Notes under the pieces: model-generated | Told to the model about the DNA's origin: nothing | What the model saw: only the letters and a program-made list of their open reading frames with translations | Database searches by the model: none | DNA from: Polytrichum commune | Taxonomy: Eukaryota > Streptophyta > Polytrichopsida > Polytrichales > Polytrichaceae | DNA: 64,000 bases | Direction of reading: 5' to 3' | Assembly (NCBI GenBank): GCA_950295325.1 | Contig: OX485805.1 | Location: 9,920,501-9,984,500, forward strand | Position numbers and translations under genes: made by a program | Shown: in pieces, positions 34,033 through 46,197 of the stretch | How positions within the stretch are numbered: the stretch's first letter is position 1 | How the letters are laid out: every line of letters begins with the position of its first letter

Positions 34033-36077
34033 ATCATGTTGCTCTCGGCCTTGTCTCGTTTTGTGTAGTGCACAAGAACGAGCTAGGGCAAGAGGCCTCG
34101 GATCCGAGGCCTCATATTTGTGTAAGTTTGAGTATGTGAGAGGTAGGGTTTTGAGGGAGGTGAGGTTCTTGATTTCTCAACCTAATAGAATGTCAACTTT
34201 CTTGCTTTCTTGATTCCTTGCTCTCGGCCATTTCTTCTATTGTGTAGTGCATAAGTGGGAGCCATAGGAAGAGGCCTCGGATCCGAGGCCTCTTATTTGT
34301 GGGTAGGTTTGTGCTTGAAAAATCAAAATGTTATGTGCACATCAATTGCTCTCGGCCTTGTCTTGTTTTGTGTAGTGCATAAGAAGGAGCTAGGGGAAGA
34401 GGCCTCGGATCCGAGGCCTCTTATTTGTGTAAGTTTGAGTATGTGAGAGGTAGGGTTTTGAGAGAGGCGAGGTTCTTGATTTCTCAAACTAATGGAATGT
34501 CAACTTTCTTGCTTTCTTGATTCCTTGCTCTCGGCCATTTCTTCTATTGTGTAGTGCATAAGTGGGAGCCATAGGAAGAGGCCTCGGATCCGAGGCCTCT
34601 TATTTGTGGGTAGGTTTGTGCTTGAAAAATCAAAATGTTATGTGCACATCCATTGCTCTCGGCCTTGTCTTGTTTTGTGTAGTGCATAAGAAGGAGCTAG
34701 GGGAAGAGGCCTCGGATCCGAGGCCTCTTATTTGTGTAAGTTTGAGTATGTGAGAGGTAGGGTTTTGAGAGAGGTGAGGTTCTTGATTTCTCAAACTAAT
34801 GGAATGTCAACTTTCTTGCTTTCTTGATTCCTTGCTCTCGGCCATTTCTTCTATTGTGTAGTGCATAAGTGGGAGCCATAGGAAGAGGCCTCGGATCCGA
34901 GGCCTCTTATTTGTGGGTAGGTTTGTGCTTGAAAAATCAAAATGTTTTGTCCACATCGATTGCTCTCGGCCTTGTCTCGTTTTGTGTAGTGCATAAGAAG
35001 GAGCTAGGGGAAGAGGCCTCGGATCCGAGGCCTCTTATTTGTGTAAGTTTGAGTATGTGAGAGGTAGGGTTTTGAGAGAGGCGAGGTTCTTGATTTCTCA
35101 AACTAATGGAATGTCAACTTTCTTGCTTTCTTGATTCCTTGCTCTCGGCCATTTCTTCTATTGTGTAGTGCATAAGTGGGAGCCATAGGAAGAGGCCTCG
35201 GATCCGAGGCCTCTTATTTGTGGGTAGGTTTGTGCTTGAAAAATCAAAATGTTTTGTCCACATCGATTGCTCTCGGCCTTGTCTCGTTTTGTGTAGTGCA
35301 TAAGAAGGAGCTAGGGGAAGAGGCCTCGGATCCGAGGCCTCTTATTTGTGTAAGTTTGAGTATGTGAGAGGTAGGGTTTTGAGAGAGGCGAGGTTCTTGA
35401 TTTCTCAAACTAATGGAATGTCAACTTTCTTGCTTTCTTGATTCCTTGCTCTCGGCCATTTCTTCTATTGTGTAGTGCATAAGTGGGAGCCATAGGAAGA
35501 GGCCTCGGATCCGAGGCCTCTTATTTGTGGGTAGGTTTGTGCTTGAAAAATCAAAATGTTATGTGCACATCAATTGCTCTCGGCCTTGTCTTGTTTTGTG
35601 TAGTGCATAAGAAGGAGCTAGGGGAAGAGGCCTCGGATCCGAGGCCTCTTATTTGTGTAAGTTTGAGTATGTGAGAGGTAGGGTTTTGAGAGAGGCGAGG
35701 TTCTTGATTTCTCAAACTAATGGAATGTCAACTTTCTTGCTTTCTTGATTCCTTGCTCTCGGCCATTTCTTCTATTGTGTAGTGCATAAGTGGGAGCCAT
35801 AGGAAGAGGCCTCGGATCCGAGGCCTCTTATTTGTGGGTAGGTTTGTGCTTGAAAAATCAAAATGTTATGTGCACATCAATTGCTCTCGGCCTTGTCTTG
35901 TTTTGTGTAGTGCACAAGAACGAGCTAGGGCAAGAGGCCTCGGATCCGAGGCCTCATATTTGTGTAAGTTTGAGTATGTGAGAGGTAGGGTTTTGAGAGA
36001 GGCGAGGTTCTTGATTTCTCAAACTAATGGAATGTCAACTTTCTTCCATTTTTGATTCCTTGCTCTCTGCCTTGTGC

Positions 36078-39000
36078 CCCACGGGCGAACGCCCGTGGGC
36101 CATGTAACAAGTAACTTGGTTAGGCATGTCTTTATGAGGCACTTTGGTTGGTTCTGAGTATGTAAACTAGTTTGTGTGTGAGGCCTCGGATCCGAGGCCT
36201 CTCGGCCGAGGCCACTTGAGGTTTTTTGATTCAAAGTATAACTTGTATGAATGAGGCACTTTGCTTGTTTTTGAGGATGTAAACTAGTTTGTGAATGAGG
36301 CCTCGGATCCGAGGCCTCTTTTATGTGTTCCAAAACAAGTGTAGAGAAGAGGCACTTTGGTTGGTTTTGAGTATGTAAACTAGTTTGTGAATGAGGCCTC
36401 GGATCCGAGGCCTCTTTTATGTGTTCCAAAACAAGTGTACGGAAGAGGCACTTTGGTTGGTTTTGAGTATGTAAACTAGTTTGTGTGTAAGGCCTCGGAT
36501 CCGAGGCCTCTCGGCCGAGGCCACTTGAGGTTTTTTGATTCAAAGTATAACTTGTATGAATGAGGCACTTTGCTTGTTTTTGAGGATGTAAACTAGTTTG
36601 TGAATGAGGCCTCGGATCCGAGGCCTCTTTTATGTGTTCCAAAACATGTGTACGGATGAGGCACCTTGGTTTGTTTTGAGTATGTAAACTAGTTTGTGAA
36701 TGAGGCCTCGGATCCGAGGCCTCTCTTATGTGTTCCAAAACAAGTGTACGGAAGAGGCACTTTGGTTGGTTTTGAGTATGTAAACTAGTTTGTGTGTAAG
36801 GCCTCGGATCCGAGGCCTCTCGGCCGAGGCCACTTGAGGTTTTTTGATTCAACGTATAGCTTGTATGAATGAGGCACTTTGCTTGTTTTTGAGTATGTAA
36901 ACTAGTTTGAAAATGAGGCCTCGGATCCGAGGCCTCCTTTTAGTGCCCTCGATCAGCAGTCCCCAGGGAGTGGCTCCCGGGACTCCGAATGTTCAAACAG
37001 GCATAACTTCCTTGATTTTTGCCCAAATGGGGCAAGTGAGGTGTCCATCGGCATCTACATTTCACGTAGATGACGATAGAGTGGTTGATTGTTAGATTCG
37101 GAGACCACACGTGGAAGATATGGAGGTCTGAAGCTGCCGGGGGGGGGGAAATGTGTTTTGTTAAGTGCATATGTAGAAGCTAGGAGAAGAGGCCTCGGAT
37201 CCGAGGCCTCTTTTATGTGTTCCAAAACTAGTGTACGGATGAGGCACTATGGTTGGTTTGGAGTACGTAAATTACTTTGTGTGTGAGCCCTCGGATCCGA
37301 GGCCTCTCAGCCGAGGCCACTTGAGGTTTTTTGATTCAACGTATAGCTTGTATGAATGAGGCACTTTGCTTGTTTTTGAGTATGTACACTAGTTTGAAAA
37401 TGAGGCCTCGGATCCGAGGCCTCCTTTTAGTGCCCTCGATCAGCAGTCCCCTGGGAGTGGCTCCCGGGACTGCGAATGTTTAAACAGGCATAACTTCCTT
37501 GATTTTTGCCCAAATGGGGCAAGTGAGGTGTCCATCGGCATCTACATTTCACGTAGATGACGATAGAGTGGTTGATTGTTAGATTTGGAGACCACACGTG
37601 GAAGATATGGAGGTCTGAAGCTGCGGGGGGGAGGGAAATGTGTTTTGTTAAGTGCATAAGTAGGAGCTTTGGGAAGAGGCCTCGGATCCGAGGCCTCTTT
37701 TTTGTGTCAAGGTTTGTGCTTGAAAAATCAAAATGTTAGGTTCATTTTTGAATTCTCTCGGCCATTTTCTGTAGTATGTATTTCATAAGGAGGGGCATTC
37801 GGAAGAGGCCTCGGATCCGAGGCCTCATTTTTGTGTCAAGGTATGTGCTTGAAAAATGAAAATCTTATGTTCATTTTTGAATGCTCTTGGCCTTCTTGTT
37901 TTGGGTAGTGCATAAGTAGGTACTTTGTGAAGAGGCCTCGGATCCGAGGCCTCATTTTTGTGTCAAGGTATGTGCTTGAAAAATGAAAATCTTATGTTCA
38001 TTTTTGAATGCTCTTGGCCTTCTTGTTTTGGGTAGTGCATAAGTAGGTACTTTGTGAAGAGGCCTCGGATCCGAGGCCTCATTTTTGTGTCAAGGTATGT
38101 GCTTGAAAAATGAAAATCTCATGTTCATTTTTGAATGCTCTTGGCCTTCTTGTTTTGGGTAGTGAATAAGTATGTGTTTTGGGAAGAGGCCTCGGATCCG
38201 AGGCCTCATGTTTGAATCAATTTTATTTAAGAAAAATCAAAATGTTATGTTCGTGTAAGATTACTCTCGGCCTTCTTGTTTTGGGTACTACATGAGTAGG
38301 AGGTTTGTGAAGAGGCCTCGGATCCGAGGCCTCTTGTTTGTGTAAGTTTGAGTATGTGAGAGGTAGGGTTTTGAGAGAGGCGAGGTTCTTGATTTCTCAA
38401 ACTAATGGAATGTCAACTTTCTTGCTTTCTTGATTCCTTGCTATCGGCCATTTCTTCTATTGTGTAGTGCATAAGTGGGAGCCATAGGAAAAGGCCTCGG
38501 ATCCGAGGCCTCTTATTTGTGGGTAGGTTTGTGCTTGAAAAATCAAAATGTTATGTGCACATCAATTGCTCTCGGCCTTGTCTTGTTTTGTGTAGTGCAT
38601 AAGAAGCAGCTAGGGGAAGAGGCCTCGGATCCGAGGCCTCATATTTGTGTAAGTTTGAGTATGTGAGAGGTAGGGTTTTGAGAGAGGCGAGGTTCTTGAT
38701 TTCTCAAACTAATGGAATGTCAACTTTCTTGCTTTCTTGATTCCTTGCTATCGGCCATTTCTTCTATTGTGTAGTGCATAAGTGGGAGCCATAGGAAGAG
38801 GCCTCGGATCCGAGGCCTCTTATTTGTGGGTAGGTTTGTGCTTGAAAAATCAAAATGTTATGTGCACATCAATTGCTCTCGGTCTTGTCTTGTTTTCTGT
38901 AGTGCATAAGAACCAGCTAGGGGAAGAGGCCTCGGATCCGAAGCCTCCTATTTGTGTAAGTTTGAGTATGTGAAAGGTAGGGTTTTGAGAGAGGTGAGGT

Positions 39001-39554
39001 TCTTGATTTCTCAAACTAATAGAATGTCAACTTTCCTGCTTTTTTGGTTCCTTGCTCTCTGCCTTGTGCCCCACGGGTGAACACCCGTGGGCCATGTAAC
39101 AAGTAATTTGGTTAGGTTTTAACATCATCAAATGTGTGCCCCACGGGTGAACACCCGTGGGCCATGTAACAGGTAACTTGGGTAGGATTTAGCATCATCA
39201 CGGGGAGATGTCTCCATGTCAAATATTTTTAAAAATTATGATTTTTTTTCTCTATATTCATAACTATTGATTATATCTTTTGTATATTTTTTTGAAATTT
39301 TTTGTCATCTTCATTTTTCTAGTAATTGTTTTAGTTGAATTCTGCGTCATTCTAGGTAGAAATGGTATGTTTTCTAGAAAAATATGGTCATCAAATTTGG
39401 TCATGATATTTTAGTCCGTAATAGATATCATGTATATCTACGTCCCAAAAAAATTTGAGAAAATTTTGACCCATTTTGGTGATGCAACTTGGCAATGGAG
39501 TGACCTCCCCTGGAACATCATCAAATGTGAACCTCACGGGTGAACACCCGTGAG
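36078..39554. repeat. P4 palindromes (arm CCCACGGGYG, spacer AA), four dispersed copies
   Basis: Copies at 36,078-36,099, 39,070-39,091, 39,140-39,161 and 39,533-39,554. Arms are CCCACGGGCG, CCCACGGGTG, CCCACGGGTG and CTCACGGGTG, and in each the partner arm carries the matching change. All are followed by catgtaaca(a/g)gtaa. 39,200-39,520 is an AT-rich insert with no gene. Confidence 0.92.
36945..37640 (+). repeat. Captured dispersed-repeat fragment, two copies in the satellite
   Basis: About 200 bp at 36,945-37,150 and again at 37,432-37,640 match, inverted, 23,690-23,890. They are almost identical to each other and 487 bp apart, so the fragment entered once and was amplified with the satellite. 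Each starts with an imperfect palindrome (cagtccc ... gggactg). Confidence 0.85.
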
Positions 39555-40440
39555 CCATGTAACAAGTAAATTGGTTAGGTTTTAAAATCATCAAGGAGGG
39601 GCATTTGGAAGAGGCCTCGGATCCGAGGCCTCATTTTTGAGTCAGGTTGTGTGCTTGAAAAATGAAAATGTTAGGTTCATTTTTTAATTCTCTCGGCCAT
39701 TTTCTGTAGTATGTATTTCATAAGGAGGGGCATTCGGAAGAGGCCTCGGATCCGAGGCCTCATTTTTGTGTCAAGGTATGTGCATGAAAAGTTAAAATGT
39801 TATGTTCATTTTTGAATGCGCTTGGCCCTCTTGTTTTGGGTAGTGCATAAGTAGGTACTTTGTGAAGAGGCCTCGGATCCGAGGCCTCATTTTTGTGTCA
39901 AGGTATGTGCTTGAAAAATGAAAATCTTATGTTCATTTTCGAATCCTCTCGGCCTTCTTGTTTTGGGAAGTGAATAAGTATGTGTTTTGGGAAGAGGCCT
40001 CGGATCCGAGGCCTCATGTTTGTGTCAATTTTATGCTAGAAAAATCAAAATGTTATGTTCGTGTAAGATTGCTCTCGGCCTTCTTGTTTTGGGTACTACA
40101 TGAGTAGGAGGTTTGTGAAGAGGCCTCGGATCCGAGGCCTCATTTTGGAGACAATGTATGTGCTTGAAAAGTCAAACTGCTATGTTCACATAAGATTTCT
40201 CTCGGCCTTTTTCTTTTGGGTAGTGCATAAGGAGGAGGTAGGAAAAGAGGCCTCGGATCCGAGGCCTCTCATTCGTAGGTAGGTTAGTGCTAGAGTTGAG
40301 CACTTGACTTAGCATTCGGCCATTTCCATTTGTAGTTTGCTCTCGGCCTTGTATTGTTTTTGTGAGGATTTGTTTCTTTATAGTTACGAAGTTATTGACT
40401 TTTCTTTGTGAAATTCTCAATTTCTCCATGTTCTTAGGAT

Positions 40441-43400
40441 ATGGACTCTTCACAGGTTGCGCAATCGCAACCCCAATCTGGAGAGGATGTTGTTCTTGCG
40501 GCCCCCGCGGTTGAAGTTGAAGCTGTGCAGGTTGAGAGTCTCAATTCGCAGGGCCCATTACAAGTAGAGGTGAGTTGGATAGTTGTTGAATAATTTGTTA
40601 AGCAAGTTTTTTGAGTTCTAGCTTTCTAAGCATGGTTTTATTGTTTGTGTTTTTGTTAGGCTCTCGCAATGAGCGAAGATGCCGTTCAAGCAGTTGCCGA
40701 CACGGATCCCGTGGTGTGTGAGCTTGAGCTTCGGAAATCACAAAAGGAGGACTCCATTGGTGTTATCCAACGCCTTCGGATTAAGCCAACATGTAAGTCC
40801 CGCTTATCCATTCCTTTATGCCGCTTGAGAGCCCTCTCTCTCGTCCGTCCTATCAGTGAGGTTGAGGTGCAGCGCTTGGAATGTGAATTTGTAATGGGAT
40901 ACCGAGAGGGTGATCGGGTTCTTTACGTGTCTTCTTTCAACGACGTTCCCGTGGACCTCCCCATTCCCCCTGGCATTATGGCCTCTTGGAGCCCTCTCTG
41001 GCAAGAGGCCTCCGCAGAATTTGACGCCAAGCTCAAGGAGGATCCGGATCTTGCACATTTCGCCGGGAAGATGTTCTTCGTCTGGGAAGGCAATCATCGT
41101 CTCACCGCTTGGTGGAGACACATCAATAACCACCACGCCGATGACAAGAGTTGGCATATCTCGGTGGATTGCATTGTTGTTGACCCTAGAGGATACACCG
41201 GTATATTCCTCAATGCCATGAGCGACATTAATTGGTAAGCTCACTCATTTTTTTCATTCATTTTTCATTTTTGTTTCAATTCTTTTCCATTCTTTTCAGC
41301 TCACGTTCCTCACATATTTTTTCTCAGGTCAACCGAGCATGATTATGTCAAGGCAAACATTCCGGCCAAGCTCCTTCGAATCCGCACTTTTGGGAGGTTA
41401 GAGTTGTCCACCTTCAAGGATCTTATATCGCCATCTGACTACAAAGCATGCGAGAAGATAAAGGAGAGTCGCCCAACTTGGTACACCTTGACCGCGGATG
41501 TGTTCGTTAAGTTTCTTTACAAGGTATGGTTTTATGCATTCAATCATTTAGAGCTTCCAACATAGATAATTTCCATACCGATTATATGAACTCACAAGGT
41601 CATTTCTTGCAGAGAGACATTTCGGCTCAAGCAGACCTTGCAGTGAGGCATTACCGTGAGACCACACCCGTTGCGGAGAGGTCGGCCACTGAGATTTGGA
41701 ATGTTATGACCAAGGCCCAGGAGAGGATAATCAAAAGTATTCGGGCCCGTTCTTTTGAGAAGTACATATCCGTTGCACACCCTGACAATGGAGAGGATTT
41801 CTTTCATGAGGTACTCTTTTGAACTCAAATCACTCTTGAACGCAATTCATCCAAATCACTCTTCAACTCTATTACTCTTTTGAACTCAAATCATTTTTAT
41901 TTTGTGCACAGATTGACCGTCATTTTAATGAGTTCTCTTCGACGGACATGACAATTAAAAAATTGCAAAAAATTGTCACATGCCCGGTCGAAGCTTCGTT
42001 CAAAGCTAAGTGGCTTCACTGGTGGAACGCCCCCCTTCGTGAAAGGTTAGATAACAAGTTCCCCGTCGACAAGCCTATGAGGGAGAGGGCTTTGGACGAC
42101 TGGCTACACAAGGCGTCCTTCTGGGCTCAAGTAAATCCATTCCTCGGCCTTCTTCATTTTCATTTTCCTCTATTCCATTTATTTCATATCTAATCATCTC
42201 CTTCTCTGCAGTTGGAGAAAGAAGTCGCGGTTGAAATTGAGACCTTAGAGGAGAGCCTCTCCGTCGACATTGATTGGGACGCATCAGAAACTATCTTGCG
42301 CCCTCGTGAGTACGTTGATCATTGGCGGATTGTCCTTTGGGACAAGGCCTTCAAGCCTTATCTCGGCGATAAGCCTGACATCGCATTTGCCAAAGGTGAT
42401 AATCTCTTGGAGTTCGAGGAGGGGGCTCTCGCTATCAAGCGTGTAGCCTATCGGTAATACATCTATCCTCCACTTTGCACCTCTCCTTAATGTCATTTCT
42501 TGCTCGTTTTGTTGGTTTTCTTACATTCTTGTTTTGTCATGTAGGTATATCATGAGAGAATTGGTTGTGAAGAATGCATTGGCCTCATCTTCCTTGCCGG
42601 ACTACCTCTCGGACTGGGTGAATATTTTTTCTAGCCTCTGCGTGTATACGACCGCGCAAACAAACAAGTTTTCCGAATTGCACTTGCAGGGTGGTGGATG
42701 GTACTTGGATTGTGCTGCAGGATTTGTCCCCGGGGAAGAGAAGGCTTTGTTTGCTAGCCTTGTGGGTAGTGCTCTGGATAATAACATTGTTACCTTGGAG
42801 GACCCTGACATTGTTGAGCTTCCCCCTCCTCCTCCTAAGGCACCAAGGAGAAAGGGCAGAGCAAAGAAGACCGCCACTCAAGCATCTACCCAAATTCTCA
42901 CTCGGTCTGCTTCTAAGACCCCGGTTGAGCCACCCACCCTTCCACACAGTCCATCTATCGCTCCCTCCGTTGCTCCCTCTCTTGCCCCTTCTGTTACTCC
43001 ATCTGCATTTCATCCACAATCTCTTGCCACTCCATCTCATAGTGGCACTTCTCTCCTCTCTTTGCCTCGCAAGAGGAAGGCCGCTCTCTTGGATACCAGT
43101 GCCACCTCTTCGGATGCCACTAACACGCTTACCCTCATCGAAAATGTGGACATGGTTCAACTAATGCTGGATTCCGAGGTTGCCGGAGGTCCCCTCCCCG
43201 CATATACCCGCATCCAAGAGTTCATTGCCAAGGTTTGTATACTTGCCTTCGTCAATTCTCAATTTTTTTTCCTTTGCTTTGTTTATTTCTTTCCTTCTTA
43301 TTTTCTCATGAAGTTTCAATTGCAGGTTGGGGCAGGTCGTTCCCGTGTGAACACCTCGACTACAACTCACAAGGGCCTCGATTTGCTCTTCGCCGACATT

Positions 43401-44641
43401 CCCGAAAATTTGCCGGTGCCGAACATCTCCACCGATGTTCCTGCTTGGAACAAGCTCCATGAATCATACTATGAGTGTCTTTTTGCATTTGCGAAATCTA
43501 ACCTCTATGATCATGGTGTCCTTGTTCTTGCCCATTGTGCGAGTGCCAGTGTTTTTAGGAGTATTTTCGATTGGGCACACACTTATGACTTCTACGTCGC
43601 GGAAGATTGGTTTGGAATGAATGATTTAGACCTCCAATCTCCCGTTGTTCCCTCTGGAGTGGTAAGCAAGTCTCCCTCTCTTCCCCTTCCGTATTGCTTA
43701 TCATTTCAATTTCAATTCAATTTCAATTCCATTTCATTTCAATTCAATTTCATTTTCATTGTTGCAGACTCGGAAGTTCAACATCAAAGTTCTTGTTCGT
43801 GTTAACTCCGTTCTTAGAGTGCGGGAGGAGGCCATACAAGAGTATGGTTACAACCTCCAACGAGATGGATGGTTGAATACCTTCACCGATGAGAAGAGCC
43901 AGACGATGCGCAGTGATGGGGTACCTTGGCGAGGTACCCATGAGAAGCATCCTGTTTTTTTTTCCATCCTTCTCGCTACTCTCACCGACAAGAATGATGT
44001 TATTATGGACTGGCAGTGTGGTATAGGTACGCCTTCTTTTTCAACTTCATCCTTACTTTGAATTTTCCATTATTTTTCCTTGACTAGTTTTCATACTAAC
44101 ATTTTACCTCTCTTTGCTTTAGGTGGTTCGATTACAGCATGTCGCTCCCTTGAGCGGCATATTGTGGCCCTTGAGAGTGACCCCGTCATTTTCAATTCAC
44201 TCCTACTCCCCATGCGCGATCCCCAGCCTGCGCGTATATCTCGCTCAGTTGCCGCACCGTCTACATCTATCTTTGATCCTCCTCAAAAGATGACCAAGAG
44301 GGCATTCGGATTTCTTTGTGCGTAAGTTTGCTTTCTATATTTTGCCATGTTTGCTTTGATTTCAAATTCTCATTTTCTAGTGTCATCATGTTTCTAATCC
44401 TTTTGCTTGGGTGTTTAGAGAGCCAGCGGAGGTCGCAGTCATTCGTCGAGACATGTTTTCAAGTCCTCCGAAGCCGTTTGAGCTTCCCCCGTATGCTAGT
44501 GCAATGGCGGATTGTTTTGCGAAGGCGGAGTCCCCATCTCCTCCTCGCGTTCGTCATTTCTCGCGTGGAACACGAAATCTTTTCTTGTTAGAAGCAAATG
44601 AGGGTGAGGAGAGTGATAGGGAATGTTCTCCAAGCCCTTAG
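40441..44641 (+). CDS. ParB-like and beta-class DNA methyltransferase-like fusion protein, 11 exons
   Basis: Exons: 40441-40569, 40660-41234, 41328-41523, 41613-41810, 41912-42130, 42212-42453, 42545-43232, 43326-43661, 43768-44026, 44123-44321, 44419-44641. All junctions are GT-AG and keep phase, giving 1087 codons. The start ATG follows a possible 5'-UTR acceptor (TTCTTAG, 40,437). Residues about 90-250 resemble a ParB/sulfiredoxin-type fold, with VWEGNHRLTAWW at 184-195. Residues about 610-700 are a basic, Pro/Ser-rich linker. The C-terminal part has methyltransferase motifs in beta-class order: IV-like LLFADIPE (769-776; canonical DPPY changed), X-like THEKHP (918-923), I-like DVIMDWQCGIGGS (938-950) and an acidic loop ALESDP (963-968). 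Catalysis is doubtful without DPPY. In bacteria and phages ParB-like and methylase domains are often joined. AATAAA lies at 44,697. Confidence 0.75.
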
Positions 44642-44696
44642 TTTATCATTTTGGTTTTGGAGATTATAACTCCGTTTGTTGTTGTTATCCGGCTTT

Positions 44697-44702
44697 AATA
44701 AA
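44697..44702 (+). terminator. Poly(A) signal AATAAA
   Basis: A canonical hexamer 56 nt after the stop codon of the methyltransferase-like gene, in a T-rich context. Confidence 0.6.
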
Positions 44703-45470
44703 AGTTGTGTGTTGGTTTTATTTTTGATATCCGGCGCAAGTTTCATTCTTTCTTTCCATTATTTCATATTCATATGTCAACCCGCATTGCATTCTTTATT
44801 TTTTCTTCATCGTTCGGATCTCTTAACTTCTAGTCACAAAACAATCTAGCTCTCGGCTCTTAGTGTGAGATCTTAGTTATAGGGGGACCATACTTTCTAT
44901 TAGTGTGGATGGTTTATTTTATGGTTGTGCACACTAATCACATTGGCCGTCTTCCAATCCCAATTGCTATATAGCAATTGGAAGTTTTGTTTGGCACGCG
45001 AACATAACCTCGTCAAACTTTTTAAATTGAAATTCATGTTGTTCTCAAAGAGCCGGCACGTCACCTCAAAAATTTCCAAGAGGATTCTAAGGTTGGACTT
45101 GGGGGATTTGTCTTTGAGGTCTTTGGCTAAGCTAAGGACTGAATTGGAAGGCTGTTATGGTGCGACGGAGTTTTATGGCATGTTCTTTGGATCATTTTAC
45201 CCATATTGGACATGCCCGGCAGATAGGGTGTAGATGGCCCTAAACTAGAGTATATAGTTATTTTAACTAACTACCCATTTTTGTAAGTCTTGAGGTTGGC
45301 TACATTTTGTTGACCAATAAAATATTTTGTGTATGGTATTTTGATTTCAATTTGGTGACGTCAGCCCTAATTTAATATGATACATTTGAAAACATATACT
45401 ATAAGATGTTTGATAACAAATGCAATCTTCCACGCCTATAGGATCCGTTGGTTTCTCAAACAATTCTGGG
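44703..45470. other. Spacer, no gene recognised
   Basis: A frame at 44,925-45,233 is open but has no recognisable motif and a poor start, so I do not call it. 44,965-44,985 holds a small inverted repeat (ccaattgctatatagcaattgg). Confidence 0.4.
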
Positions 45471-46023
45471 TTATTATGTCCACGGGAATGGGGGTACCTT
45501 TCCAAATATAGAATTCAAACTATCTCTAATTCCACGGAAATAGGCACTGCTTCTCCTAAAATTACCCAACAAAATCTAAATTTTCCGCTCTCCAATCTCC
45601 GCTCTCCGCTCTCTGCTCTCCGCTCTACGCTCACATACTTGAGTTTCCCACTTCCGAATGTACGAGTGATTCTAATATAACAACTCCAACGTCCTCGGTG
45701 CCAAGGGGGTGTTCATCAATGCAATCTTGTGGATGTGTGTTACGACAAATACCCTCCGCCACAGTAACTCCACTGTCATTAACAAGTACCACATCCAAAT
45801 TCACCCATGAAGCTCGTGAAAGCCCCGCACATTCCACAATGGGGCAAAAAGGGTCAGATGGCGAAGGACTCCCCAAATGACCTTCATCTGCACTGTCATC
45901 AAAACTATCCTCCCCGACAATGTCTAGCTCATCCCCAGACAGAGATTGGGTGCTGCCCATGTCTTCAGAGAAGGAATCCCCTCTTCCACCAACTCCCTCC
46001 ATTACGCCTACACACATGCACAT
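45471..46023 (-). CDS. Possible exon of a transposon-related gene (partial)
   Basis: On minus, 46,023-45,631 is open for 130 codons with an acidic N-terminal half (SGDELDIVGEDSFDDSADEG) and a more structured end (WVNLDVVLVNDSGVTVAEGI, HPLGTEDVGVVI). The end resembles small C-terminal domains found in plant CACTA-type gene products, but the match is weak. The adjoining 45,530-45,655 carries, on plus, sequence like the 5' end of the DUF7869-like gene (tccacggaaatagg, CTCTCCG repeat, ctctacgctcacata). So this is a patchwork of transposon pieces. Start, splice sites and function are unknown. Confidence 0.3.
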
Positions 46024-46197
46024 GAAACCTCAACAAACATGGACACAACGTAAGGGTCCAAAAGAATCAAATATTGGAAAATGCAAAACATCACGATGAA
46101 TGGGGACACTGAGGATCAAGACATTTGCAACACAAATGCAATGTGAGCTCCCAATACTGTGCGCCAGTCCACAAAATGTTCCACAAAATATTTTGGG

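Larger units (their letters stand above)
34025..40275. repeat. Complex satellite with about 40 copies of palindrome P3 (arm GAGGCCTCGG)
   Basis: By eye about 40 copies of a 22-bp palindrome (arm GAGGCCTCGG, centre AT, then the reverse complement; it contains GGATCC) lie between 34,090 and 40,265. Nearly all are exact although the linkers differ. Blocks: 34,025-36,060, six units of 307 bp, each with two palindromes; 36,110-36,940, 310-bp higher-order units with an extra TCGGCCGAGGCC motif; 36,941-37,640, a 487-bp unit containing a foreign fragment; 37,640-38,330, about 121-bp units; 38,330-39,060, 307-bp units again; 39,600-40,275, about 120-bp units. The array fills the space between the divergent genes at 34.0 and 40.4 kb. 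Linkers share tgctctcggccttgt and gtagtgcataag; the first recurs at 40,337, just before the methyltransferase-like gene. Confidence 0.95.

Noticed and set aside
36019-36852. 277-codon minus-strand open frame across the satellite
   Set aside because: It only repeats peptides such as REASDPRP encoded by the palindrome and linkers. No start context, splice signal or domain supports it.
34025-40275. CRISPR-like appearance: identical short palindromic repeats with spacing of about 100-150 bp
   Set aside because: Linkers are themselves repeated and far longer than CRISPR spacers, the genome is eukaryotic, and there are no cas genes.
44925-45233. 102-codon plus-strand frame after the methyltransferase-like gene
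   Set aside because: It lies beyond the poly(A) signal, with no motif and no convincing start or splice sites.
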